From the NCBI RefSeq assembly GCF_014648055.1, contig NZ_BMQJ01000002.1, positions 248,001 to 312,000 of the forward strand: a DNA stretch of 64,000 nucleotides, read 5' to 3'. Position numbers and translations under genes: made by a program. The DNA is from Streptosporangium pseudovulgare. Lineage in GTDB: Bacteria > Actinomycetota > Actinomycetes > Streptosporangiales > Streptosporangiaceae. The notes under the pieces are model-generated. The model had not been told where the DNA came from. It searched no databases and worked only from the letters and a program-made list of their open reading frames with translations. Positions 39,298 to 46,541 of this stretch are shown piece after piece (positions within the stretch are counted from its first letter, which is position 1; each line of letters begins with the position of its first letter).

Positions 39298-39987
39298 ATG
39301 GACACCGGCGGCCCCGCCCGCGACTCAGACCCCGGCGGCGCCCTCTCCGGTCCCGGAACGGCCGACGGCCCCGATCCCGGCACGACCCGGCGCGCTCCCG
39401 CCCCGGCACGCGGCCCCGTCGCCGGAGCGGCCCGCGAGGCGGCGCGCGACCCGGTCCTCGATCCCGTCCTCGACGCCGCCCGCGAGATGGTGCTCGCGGT
39501 CGGCGTGCGGCGCACCACGCTCACCGATGTGGCGCGGCGGGCCGGGGTGTCCCGGATGACGATCTACCGCCGCTGGCCGGACGTCCGCGCGCTGGTCGCC
39601 GACCTGATGACCCGCGAGTGGACGCTCGTCGCCGGCCGGTTCGCCGGGGACGACCCGGTCGCCGCGGCGGTCGGGGCGGTGCGGGCCCTGCGCGGCCACC
39701 CGCTCTGGCGGAAGATCGTCGAGGTGGATCCCGAGCTGCTCCTGCCGTACCTGCTGCATCGCCGGGGGGCCAGCCAGGACGCCATGCTGGCGCTCGTGGC
39801 GGAGTCCGTCGCGCGCGGGCAGGAGCTGGGCGCCGTACGGCCCGGCGACCCGGCGCGGCTGGCCGGGACCGTGCTGCTGACCGCCCAGTCGTTCCTGATG
39901 TCGGGCCCGGCCGTGCTCGCCCCGGCCTCCCCCGGCGAGCTGGACGACGAACTCGCCACACTCCTGGAGAGGTACCTGCGACCGTGA
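39298..39987 (+). CDS. TetR/AcrR family transcriptional regulator
   Basis: This 229-residue protein has its DNA-binding HTH at about residues 65-100 (TTLTDVARRAGVSRMTIYRRWPD), preceded by a long Pro/Ala-rich N terminus. The start at 39298 fits a leaderless promoter; an ATG at 39271 lies inside the operator palindrome. It overlaps glpD by four bases and is divergent from the AGPS-like gene, so it very likely regulates both and itself. The inducer is not known; a glycerolipid intermediate is plausible. Confidence 0.88.
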   Translation: MDTGGPARDSDPGGALSGPGTADGPDPGTTRRAPAPARGPVAGAAREAARDPVLDPVLDAAREMVLAVGVRRTTLTDVARRAGVSRMTIYRRWPDVRALVADLMTREWTLVAGRFAGDDPVAAAVGAVRALRGHPLWRKIVEVDPELLLPYLLHRRGASQDAMLALVAESVARGQELGAVRPGDPARLAGTVLLTAQSFLMSGPAVLAPASPGELDDELATLLERYLRP

Positions 39988-41546
39988 GCTCCCCCGCCCC
40001 CGGCTTCCCCGGCCCGTCGCTTCCGGGCTCCTCCCTCAACGCCGCCCGCCGGGCACGCGAGCTGGCCGAGACGCGCGGCCTCGTGGTCGACGTGCTGGTG
40101 GTCGGCCTGGGCGCGACCGGCGCGGGGGCGGCGCTCGACGCCGCCTCCCGCGGCCTGTCGGTGGCCGCGATCGACGCCTGCGACCTGGCGTTCGGCACCT
40201 CCCGGTGGAGCTCGAAGATGATCCACGGTGGGCTGCGCTACCTGGCCAGGGGGCAGGTCGGGGTGGCTCGGGAGAGCGCGGTGGAGCGCGGCGTGCTGCT
40301 CGCCCGCACCGCGCCGCACCTGGTGCGGGCCGCGCCGTACCTGCTGCCGCTGACCCCGCGGGTCTCCCGTTCCGCGGCGGCGACGGTGATGGCCGGCTAC
40401 CGGCTCGGCGACGGGCTGCGGGCGGCGGCCGGCACGCCCCGCGCGCTGCTGCCCGGCCCCGCGCGGGTCTCCGCCCGGCGGGCGCTGGAGCTGGCCGCGC
40501 CGCTGGCGCCGGACGGCCTGCGCGGCGCGCTGCTGTCCTGGGACGGGCGGCTGAGCGACGACGCGCGCCTGGTGGTGGCGCTGGCGAGGACGGCCGCCGC
40601 GCACGGGGCCAGGATCCTGACCCGCTGCCGGGCCCTCGCGCTGGCCGGGGACGGAGCCGAGGTCCGCGACGAGCTGACCGGCGACGTCTTCACGATCCGC
40701 GCCCGGGCGACGGTCAACGCCACCGGGGTCTGGGCCGCCGGCCTCGACCCGGGCATCCCGCTGCGGCCCTCGCGCGGCACCCACCTCGTGCTGCGCCCGG
40801 AGATCCTTCCCGGCCTGCGGGCCGGGCTGCACGTGCCGATCCCCGGGGAGGGCAACCGGTTCGCGCTGGTCCTGCCCCAGCACGACGGCCGCGTCTACGT
40901 CGGCCTGACCGACGAGCCGGTGGACGGGCCGGTCCCCGACGTGCCGGAGGCGCCGGAGGAGGACGTGGCGTTCCTGCTCGGCGTGCTCAACTCGGTGCTG
41001 GCCGCGGAGATCCGGCGCGAGGACGTCGCCGGGGCCTTCGCCGGGCTGCGCCCGCTCCTCGGCGGGGGCGGGCGGGGCGGGGACGGCGGGCGCACCGCCG
41101 ACCTGTCGCGGCGGCACGCGCTGCTGACCTCCCCCGGCGGGGTGGTCACGGTCGTGGGCGGCAAGCTGACCACCTACCGGCGGATGGCCGAGGACGCGGT
41201 CGACCTCGCGGTGCGGCTGCGGGGCCTGCCCGCCGGGGCGAGCCGTACGGCGCGGCTGCCCCTCGTCGGGTACCTGCCGCCGGGCACGGCGGTGCGGGGG
41301 CGGCTGGCGGCGCGGTACGGCGCCGAGGCGGCGGCGGTGCGGTCGCTGGCGGCCGGCGACCCGGCGCTGGCCGAGCCGCTGCCGACCGGCGTCACCGGCG
41401 CCGAGCTGGTCTGGGCGGTCCGGCACGAGGGGGCGCTGGACGCCGGGGACCTCCTCGACCGCCGGACCCGGATCGGCCTCGTGCCGGAGGACAGGGCGGC
41501 GGCCATGCCCGCGGCCCTGGCCGCCCTGGAACACGGGACCGCCTGA
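39984..41546 (+). CDS. glpD: Glycerol-3-phosphate dehydrogenase, FAD-dependent (GlpD)
   Basis: This 520-residue flavoprotein has the FAD-binding fold VVGLGATGAGAALDAASRG near the N terminus, the family signature SSKMIHGGLRYL, and GGKLTTYRRMAEDAVD in the C-terminal half. It oxidises glycerol-3-phosphate to DHAP and feeds electrons to quinone at the membrane. GTG at 39984 overlaps the tetR stop. Pairing with an AGPS-like gene, which uses a DHAP ester, suggests a common role at the glycerophosphate branch point. A minisatellite starts within its last codons. Confidence 0.93.
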   Translation: MSSPAPGFPGPSLPGSSLNAARRARELAETRGLVVDVLVVGLGATGAGAALDAASRGLSVAAIDACDLAFGTSRWSSKMIHGGLRYLARGQVGVARESAVERGVLLARTAPHLVRAAPYLLPLTPRVSRSAAATVMAGYRLGDGLRAAAGTPRALLPGPARVSARRALELAAPLAPDGLRGALLSWDGRLSDDARLVVALARTAAAHGARILTRCRALALAGDGAEVRDELTGDVFTIRARATVNATGVWAAGLDPGIPLRPSRGTHLVLRPEILPGLRAGLHVPIPGEGNRFALVLPQHDGRVYVGLTDEPVDGPVPDVPEAPEEDVAFLLGVLNSVLAAEIRREDVAGAFAGLRPLLGGGGRGGDGGRTADLSRRHALLTSPGGVVTVVGGKLTTYRRMAEDAVDLAVRLRGLPAGASRTARLPLVGYLPPGTAVRGRLAARYGAEAAAVRSLAAGDPALAEPLPTGVTGAELVWAVRHEGALDAGDLLDRRTRIGLVPEDRAAAMPAALAALEHGTA

Positions 41547-41745
41547 CCCCGGCCGCCCTGGAACACGGGACCGGCTGACCCCGGCCGCCCTGGAACGCGG
41601 GAACGGCCGGCCCCGGACGCTCCAGAACGCGGGAACGGCCGGCCCCGGACGCCCTGGAACACAGGGCCGGTCCTCGGACACCTTGGGACACAGGGCCGGC
41701 CCCGGACGCCCTGGGACGCGGGACCGGAGGGCCCGGAACACGGGT
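41521..41745. repeat. 32-bp tandem repeat downstream of and overlapping the glpD 3' end
   Basis: Seven to eight degenerate copies of a 32-bp unit built around CCCTGGAACACGGGACC start inside the last glpD codons and run through the intergenic space. Copies 1-5 keep an exact 32-bp period; later copies are shorter. The first unit contains the stop codon. There are no unique spacers, so it is not a CRISPR array. Confidence 0.9.
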
Positions 41746-41946
41746 CGTTCGGCCCTTGACGGCGTGCGGATTTCCGTCCACCTCTTGACAGGATCTCCTG
41801 ACCGTGCTTTGGGCGGGATATTTCTCACAGGGATCTCTCAGCCCCGAAGCCTTGACACCGGACCGCCCTCGGCCCTCCTCCAGTGCGCCGTCCGTGGTGC
41901 GGCGGAACAGAGCACATTCGCACCCCACGCGACACTCGCCGATCAA

Positions 41947-41965
41947 TTAGGTTAGTCTCACCTAA
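41947..41965 (+). promoter_or_regulatory. IdeR/DtxR iron box
   Basis: TTAGGTTAGTCTCACCTAA is a 19-bp palindrome that differs by one base per arm or less from the IdeR/DtxR consensus. It ends 16 bases before the GTG of the sucrase/ferredoxin-like gene, where a bound iron-IdeR dimer pair would block transcription in iron-replete cells. Confidence 0.88.
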
Positions 41966-41981
41966 GTCGAAGGAGGGGTGC

Positions 41982-42932
41982 GTGAGCTCGGGGTGCGTTT
42001 CGGGGGCGGACAGGCGGGCGTGGGCCGGAAGTTGCTCGCATCCTGCGGGCTGTCACACCGGTGACCTGCCGGTTCTTGCCAGCGCGACGGTGGGGGCCCG
42101 CTTCTGGCTGCTCATCGAGCACTCCGGCCCGTGGGCCTCGCACCTGGAGGACTGCCGGCTGCCCGAGGGAATTCACGCGCTTATCAGACGGGCGCAGGAC
42201 CTCGGCGTCCGGCCCCAGCTCATCCGCCGCCCGGGGCACCGGAAGCCCGTGATGGGCGGGATCCACGTCATGGTCGCCGACGCCACGGCCCCCGAGCCGT
42301 GGATCGCCGAGGGCGTCATCGCAGGTCCATCCGATCTTGACATGGACGCGCTGGTGGCCGGAGTGGTCCCGGAGTCCTGCATACTTGTGAGTGAGCCGGT
42401 TTTTCTGGTGTGCACGCATGCCAAGCGCAACGCGTGCTGCGCCCGCATTGGACTGCCCCTGGCTCGGTCCTTGGCAGAGGTTTTGCCGGACAGAATATGG
42501 GAAACATCACATGTTGGCGGCGATCGCTATGCCGCCAACCTCGTGTGCTTGCCACACGGGCTTTACTACGGCAGCATGTCTCAGGCTGCTGCGATCGCGG
42601 CAGTCGATGCGTACCGGTCCGGCGAGGTCATCCTCGACCGTTTCCGGGGACGCGCGGGCATCCCCGAGCCGTCGCAGGCCGCTGAGCATTTCGTCCGCGC
42701 CCATACGGGCGAGCTCTCGGTCGGTGGAGTGGCCGTGGAGTCCTCCAGGTCGGACGGCGTCACCACCGAAGTCCTCGTGCGCGGTGGCGACACTCGTTTC
42801 CGGGTGGTGGTCGAGCCCATGACGCTCACAACGCCATGTGGTACGGCTTGCGCCGAGACGGTCACCACCTATCGGCTGGTCACGCTGGACAGGCTCACGC
42901 CTGTGCGGTACGCCACGCCCGCTCTCGCCTGA
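41982..42932 (+). CDS. Sucrase/ferredoxin-like family protein, iron-regulated
   Basis: This 316-residue protein matches the sucrase/ferredoxin-like family, which has a thioredoxin-like ferredoxin fold: VCTHAKRNACCARIGLPLA and SHVGGDRYAANLVCLPHGLYYG are diagnostic. The cysteines in CTHAKRNACC and the later C suggest a [2Fe-2S] cluster. The GTG at 41982 has AGGAGG upstream at five bases. An IdeR box overlaps its promoter, so it should be expressed under iron limitation; a role in iron release from siderophores or in Fe-S handling is inferred. Confidence 0.87.
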   Translation: MSSGCVSGADRRAWAGSCSHPAGCHTGDLPVLASATVGARFWLLIEHSGPWASHLEDCRLPEGIHALIRRAQDLGVRPQLIRRPGHRKPVMGGIHVMVADATAPEPWIAEGVIAGPSDLDMDALVAGVVPESCILVSEPVFLVCTHAKRNACCARIGLPLARSLAEVLPDRIWETSHVGGDRYAANLVCLPHGLYYGSMSQAAAIAAVDAYRSGEVILDRFRGRAGIPEPSQAAEHFVRAHTGELSVGGVAVESSRSDGVTTEVLVRGGDTRFRVVVEPMTLTTPCGTACAETVTTYRLVTLDRLTPVRYATPALA

Positions 42933-42962
42933 CCTGAGGGAACATCACGGGCAGTCCCGGCG

Positions 42963-42991
42963 TTGGACTCAGGGACGCCACAAACGTCCAA
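42963..42991. promoter_or_regulatory. Inverted repeat upstream of whiB
   Basis: TTGGAC (42963-42968) and GTCCAA (42986-42991) form a perfect inverted repeat with a 17-base spacer, 47-75 bases before the whiB start. It could be an operator; TTGGAC could also act as a -35 element, though no good -10 sits 17 bases further. Confidence 0.35.
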
Positions 42992-43037
42992 TGCGGCATC
43001 AACCCGAATTACCTCTCACGTAAAAGGTGGTTTTCTC

Positions 43038-43352
43038 ATGTCTCAGGTACGCCGGCAGACCGCCCGTCCTCGGCCCAGCTGGGGCTGGCAGGATGACGCC
43101 GCGTGCCGGGGTGAGGACCTCGTGCTCTTCTTCGGTCCCGACGGCGAGCGCCAGCCTGAGCGCGACATCCGCGAGCGGAAGGCCAAGGCCATCTGCGCCC
43201 AGTGCCCCGTCCGCGCCGAGTGCCTCGACTACGCGCTGTCGCGTCCGGAGAAGTACGGCACCTGGGGCGGCCTGAACGAGGACGAGCGCGCCTCCGAGCG
43301 TCGCCGTCGCATGCGCCGTGCCGCCAGCGCCGGCATCAGCGCCGTCGCCTGA
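43038..43352 (+). CDS. WhiB family transcriptional regulator
   Basis: This 104-residue protein has the WhiB iron-sulfur domain: one Cys in DAACRGEDL, then CAQCPVRAEC with the remaining three ligands, followed by the G[VI]WGG-like turn GTWGGLNEDER and a basic C-terminal tail RRRRMRRA. Such proteins bind a [4Fe-4S] cluster and act with the main sigma factor in redox or developmental control. ATG at 43038 follows AAAGGTGG. The paralogue class could not be assigned with certainty. Confidence 0.92.
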   Translation: MSQVRRQTARPRPSWGWQDDAACRGEDLVLFFGPDGERQPERDIRERKAKAICAQCPVRAECLDYALSRPEKYGTWGGLNEDERASERRRRMRRAASAGISAVA

Positions 43353-43378
43353 GCAACACCTCCACCCGGCTTCCCCCG

Positions 43379-43413
43379 CGTGTGATCTCGCCGTTCCGGC
43401 GCGGGATCACACG
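43379..43413 (+). terminator. Hairpin 1 downstream of whiB
   Basis: CGTGTGATC (43379-43387) pairs perfectly with 43405-43413, and CGCC/GGCG pairs inside. It starts 27 bases after the whiB stop and is probably its terminator, though no T-run follows. Confidence 0.6.
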
Positions 43414-43427
43414 TCGCCGTACGATCA

Positions 43428-43456
43428 GGGTGTTCCGCCCAGGAGGCGGAACACCC
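43428..43456 (+). terminator. Hairpin 2 downstream of whiB
   Basis: GGGTGTTCCGCC (43428-43439) pairs perfectly over 12 bp with 43445-43456, with a five-base loop. It follows hairpin 1 by 14 bases. It may be a second terminator, or together they may protect the whiB mRNA end. Confidence 0.55.
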
Positions 43457-43580
43457 GGCAGGTAAGGTCCTTCCCGGTTCCGCCTCCCGCGGCTCCTTTC
43501 CGGCGATCTCGCCGGATTCGCCTCACGCCTCCCGCGGCCTTCGGTCCGGCCGGTCGTCCCGGTGGACCCCTCCGCTTCCC

Positions 43581-43617
43581 GAAGCCCCCGCCCGGCCCTC
43601 CGGCGGACGGGGGCTTC
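43581..43617. terminator. Bidirectional terminator-like hairpin between whiB and rsgA
   Basis: GAAGCCCCCG (43581-43590) pairs perfectly with 43608-43617, with further pairing inside. It lies between the convergent whiB and rsgA genes. The remaining gap sequence (43457-43736) holds no supported gene. Confidence 0.55.
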
Positions 43618-43736
43618 GGCGTCTCACCCCCGGCCGGCCCCGTGCGCAGGGCGTTCCCGGCCGGACCCGCCCGCGGATCCCGCTCGGGCCGGGCGGGCCG
43701 GGCGGCGCGCCGTGCCCGCCCGGCCGGGTGACACGC

Positions 43737-44858
43737 CTAGGGCCGGCTCCGGCCGGGCTTGCGCATCTCCTTGTGGATGGTCTTCCACCTGTTCTGCAGC
43801 TCCTTGCGCAGCCGCGGGTCGCTCCGCGACGCCATCCAGACGGCCTCGCGCCGCAGCTTGTGCCAGCTCTCCAGCCGGCGCTCGGACAGCGTGCCGTCCT
43901 CGATGGCGGCGACCACGGCGCAGCCCGGCTCGGCGCGGTGCTCGCAGTCGGCGAACCGGCACTCCGCGGCGAGGTCCTCGATGTCGGAGAAGGCCATGTC
44001 CACCCCCTCGGCCATGTCGTACAGGCCGATGCGCCGGATCCCCGGCGTGTCGATGACCAGCCCGCCGCCGGGCAGCCGGATGAGCTCGCGGTGGACCGTG
44101 GTGTGCCGGCCGCGGCCGTCGCCCGCCCGGACCCGCTGGGTCTCCATGACCTCCTCCCCGGCCAGCGCGTTGACCAGCGTCGACTTGCCCGCGCCGGAGG
44201 CGCCGAGCACGACGGCGGTGCGCCTGCCGTCCAGGTGGCCGCGCACGATGTCCACGCCCTCCCCGGTGACGGAGCAGACCGCGTGCACGTCCGCCCCCGG
44301 GGCCGCCTCGGCGACCTCCTCCAGCAGGTGGGGCAGGGCGTCCCCGATGAGGTCGGACTTGGTGACGAGCACCACCGGCCGTCCCCCGCTCTCCCAGGCC
44401 AGCGCCAGCAGGCGCTCGATCCGGCCCAGGTCGGCGGTGTCGGTGGCGTGCAGGGCGGGCTCGGCGACGAACACGACGTCGACGTTGGCGGCGAGCACCT
44501 GCCCCTGGGAGTCGCCGGACAGGCCGCCCCGCGACGTCCTGCCGACGCCGCCGCGGACGAAGGCGGTACGGCGGGGCAGCAGCGCCGCGAGCTCGAAGCG
44601 GCCCTCGGGCAGCCGGCGCAGTCCCGCCCAGTCGCCGACGCAGGGCAGCGCGACGGGGTCGGCGGCGGCGGCCCGCCGTACGGAGGCGCCGTAGTGGGCC
44701 TGGAAGGGGCCCTCGGCGGTCAGCACCTCGGCGGCGCCGCGGTCGACGCGGGCCACCCGGGCGGGCAGCAGGCCGTCGGGGAGATCGGCGGCGATGGAGT
44801 CGTCCCAGCCGAGGCGGGACAGCGATACGGAAGAAGCGAACAGGTCCGGAGCGGACAA
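43737..44858 (-). CDS. rsgA: Ribosome small subunit-dependent GTPase A
   Basis: This 373-residue protein is a circularly permuted GTPase that helps maturation of the 30S subunit. Motifs appear in permuted order: G4 TKSD (about 165), G1 GASGAGKST (about 215), G2/G3 region ending DTPGIR (about 268), then the zinc-binding C-terminal part CRFADCEHRAEPGC. An OB-like domain precedes. TTG at 44858 is the only plausible start; its ribosome site AAAGGG lies in a hairpin. A 17-residue leader peptide precedes it. The gene is convergent with whiB. Confidence 0.93.
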   Translation of the reverse strand: MSAPDLFASSVSLSRLGWDDSIAADLPDGLLPARVARVDRGAAEVLTAEGPFQAHYGASVRRAAAADPVALPCVGDWAGLRRLPEGRFELAALLPRRTAFVRGGVGRTSRGGLSGDSQGQVLAANVDVVFVAEPALHATDTADLGRIERLLALAWESGGRPVVLVTKSDLIGDALPHLLEEVAEAAPGADVHAVCSVTGEGVDIVRGHLDGRRTAVVLGASGAGKSTLVNALAGEEVMETQRVRAGDGRGRHTTVHRELIRLPGGGLVIDTPGIRRIGLYDMAEGVDMAFSDIEDLAAECRFADCEHRAEPGCAVVAAIEDGTLSERRLESWHKLRREAVWMASRSDPRLRKELQNRWKTIHKEMRKPGRSRP

Positions 44859-44868
44859 CGTGGGTACA

Positions 44869-44883
44869 CCCTTTGCGAAAGGG
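44869..44883 (-). promoter_or_regulatory. Hairpin covering the rsgA ribosome-binding site
   Basis: On the minus strand CCCTTT-CGC-AAAGGG forms a perfect 6-bp stem. Its 3' arm AAAGGG is the only Shine-Dalgarno-like sequence for the TTG of rsgA, ten bases downstream. An alternative small stem GGGT-GT-ACCC uses the same arm. The layout suggests that translation of rsgA depends on opening this stem. Confidence 0.5.
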
Positions 44884-44904
44884 GCGCCCGCGGCCAGGAG
44901 TCGG

Positions 44905-44958
44905 TCAGGCGGGCACCCGGAGGTCGGTTGACGGCAGGCTGCTCAGAAAGGCCCGCAT
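44905..44958 (-). CDS. 17-residue leader peptide upstream of rsgA
   Basis: MRAFLSSLPSTDLRVPA is encoded by ATG...TGA with a perfect GGAGGTGA Shine-Dalgarno five bases upstream, the strongest ribosome site in this region. It ends 46 bases before the rsgA start. Between them lies the hairpin over the rsgA ribosome site. The peptide has no known family to me; strong translation of such a short frame ahead of a poorly accessible TTG suggests a leader peptide controlling rsgA. Function is inferred. Confidence 0.55.
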   Translation of the reverse strand: MRAFLSSLPSTDLRVPA

Positions 44959-45098
44959 AGTCCTCACCTCCGTTGCTCGCGGCCGCCCGTCCTCGGGCGG
45001 CGCCGTGACCGGCACCCGGCGGGTTCCGTCGCGCGGTTGATCCGCACGACGGAATCTATCGCGAAACCCGCCCTCGGACGCAAACCCTTTTTTCCGCC

Positions 45099-45165
45099 CG
45101 TTCCAGGACCCGCCCCGTTCCAGGACCCGCCCCGTTCCTGCACCCGCCCCGTTCCCGCGCCCGGC
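45099..45165. repeat. 17-bp tandem repeat downstream of glyA
   Basis: Four copies of CGTTCCAGGACCCGCCC-like units start at 45099, 45116, 45133 and 45150, the first two identical. They lie just beyond the glyA stop on its 3' side, in the 216-base gap before the rsgA leader. Confidence 0.9.
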
Positions 45166-45174
45166 GCGGGCCGC

Positions 45175-46431
45175 CTACAGGCCGGGAGCCGGGAAGCGGG
45201 AGGTGAGCTCCCGGACCTCGCCCTGCACGCGGGTGATGACGCGCTCGGCCTCGTCCTGGTCCTTGGCCAGCGCGGAGACGACCTGGTCCATCCAGGCGCC
45301 GATCTGCCGCATCTCGGCGACGCCCATGCCCCGGCTGGTCACACCGGCGGTGCCGATGCGGATGCCGGACGGGTCGAACGGCTTGCGCGGGTCGAACGGC
45401 ACGGTGTTGTAGTTGGTCTCCAGCCCGGCCCGGTCCATCGCCTGGGCGGCGGGCTTGCCGCCGATGCCCTTGGGCGTCAGGTCCAGCAGGATGAGGTGGT
45501 TGTCGGTGCCGCCGGAGACGAGGTCGAAGCCGCGGCCCAGGAGCTCCTCGGCCAGCGCCTGGGAGTTCACCACGACCTGGTGGGCGTAGTCCTTGAACTC
45601 GTCGGTCGCCGCCTCCTTCAGCGCCACCGCGATCGCCGCGGTGGTGTGGTTGTGCGGGCCGCCCTGCAGGCCGGGGAAGACGGCCTTGTTCAGCGCGGTG
45701 GCGTGCTCGTCGGCGGTGGCCATGAGCATGGCGCCGCGCGGGCCGCGCAGCGTCTTGTGGGTGGTGGTGGAGATGACGTCGGCGTGGCCGACCGGCGAGG
45801 GGTGGGCGCCGCCGGCCACCAGGCCGGCGATGTGGGCGATGTCGGCGGCGAGCACCGCGCCGACCTCGCGGGCGATCTCGGCGAAGGCCGGGAAGTCGAT
45901 CGTGCGCGGGATCGCGGTGCCGCCGCAGAAGATCAGCTTGGGCCGCTCACGCAGGGCGATCTCGCGGACCTCGTCCATGTCGACACGGCCGGTGTCGCGG
46001 CGCACGCCGTAGCGGACCGGGTTGAACCACTTGCCGGTGGCCGAGACCGACCAGCCGTGGGTGAGGTGGCCGCCGAACGGCAGGCCCATGCCCATGACGG
46101 TGTCGCCCGGCTGGAGGAAGGCGAGGTAGATCGCCAGGTTGGCGGGCGAGCCGGAGTAGGGCTGGACGTTGGCGTGGTTGACGCCGAACAGGGACTTGGC
46201 CCGCTCGATGGCGAGGGTCTCGATCTGGTCGATGACCTGCTGGCCCTCGTAGTACCGCTTGCCCGGGTAGCCCTCGGAGTACTTGTTGGTGAGAACGGTG
46301 CCGGTGGCCTCGAGAACCGCCTTGGAGACGTAGTTCTCGGAGGCGATCAGCTTGACGGTGTCGGCCTGACGGCGCTCCTCGGCCTTGATCAGCTCGGCGA
46401 TCTGCGGATCGACGCTCGAAAGAGAACTCAT
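45175..46431 (-). CDS. glyA: Serine hydroxymethyltransferase
   Basis: This 418-residue PLP enzyme converts serine and tetrahydrofolate to glycine and methylene-THF, the main source of one-carbon units. The N-terminal LIASENYVSKAVLEATGT and NKYSEGYPGKRYYEG are highly conserved, and the PLP lysine lies in STTTHKTLRGPRG. The length is normal. ATG at 46431. A ZTP riboswitch lies directly upstream, linking its synthesis to the ZMP/ZTP signal of folate one-carbon shortage. Confidence 0.97.
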   Translation of the reverse strand: MSSLSSVDPQIAELIKAEERRQADTVKLIASENYVSKAVLEATGTVLTNKYSEGYPGKRYYEGQQVIDQIETLAIERAKSLFGVNHANVQPYSGSPANLAIYLAFLQPGDTVMGMGLPFGGHLTHGWSVSATGKWFNPVRYGVRRDTGRVDMDEVREIALRERPKLIFCGGTAIPRTIDFPAFAEIAREVGAVLAADIAHIAGLVAGGAHPSPVGHADVISTTTHKTLRGPRGAMLMATADEHATALNKAVFPGLQGGPHNHTTAAIAVALKEAATDEFKDYAHQVVVNSQALAEELLGRGFDLVSGGTDNHLILLDLTPKGIGGKPAAQAMDRAGLETNYNTVPFDPRKPFDPSGIRIGTAGVTSRGMGVAEMRQIGAWMDQVVSALAKDQDEAERVITRVQGEVRELTSRFPAPGL

Positions 46432-46461
46432 GCGCCTTCACTCCCCTGTCGGCATTGACAT

Positions 46462-46541
46462 CGTGTGGAGGACCCAGGCGCGCGGCCCTCCGCTTTCCGC
46501 TCCCCGGTGGTCGCTCCCACCCAATGCGCCAGTCGCGCTTC
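46462..46541 (-). promoter_or_regulatory. ZTP riboswitch (pfl RNA) controlling glyA
   Basis: On the minus strand the conserved blocks appear in order: CGACTGGCG, a GTGGGA...CCACCGGGGAGCG stem region, and the 3' block GCGCCTGGGT (consensus CCGCCUGGGCA). The element spans the gap from the YihY stop to about 30 bases before glyA. GCGCC of the 3' block can pair with GGCGC next to the glyA start, which suggests control of translation. ZTP riboswitches upstream of glyA are established in actinobacteria. Confidence 0.88.

Noticed and set aside
41521-41745. CRISPR array with 32-bp units
   Set aside because: The units follow each other without unique spacers and are degenerate, and no cas genes are near.
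45040-45060. TAGATT at 45058-45053 as promoter of the rsgA leader
   Set aside because: The -10 is good, but no -35 at an acceptable distance was found, so it was not listed as a feature.
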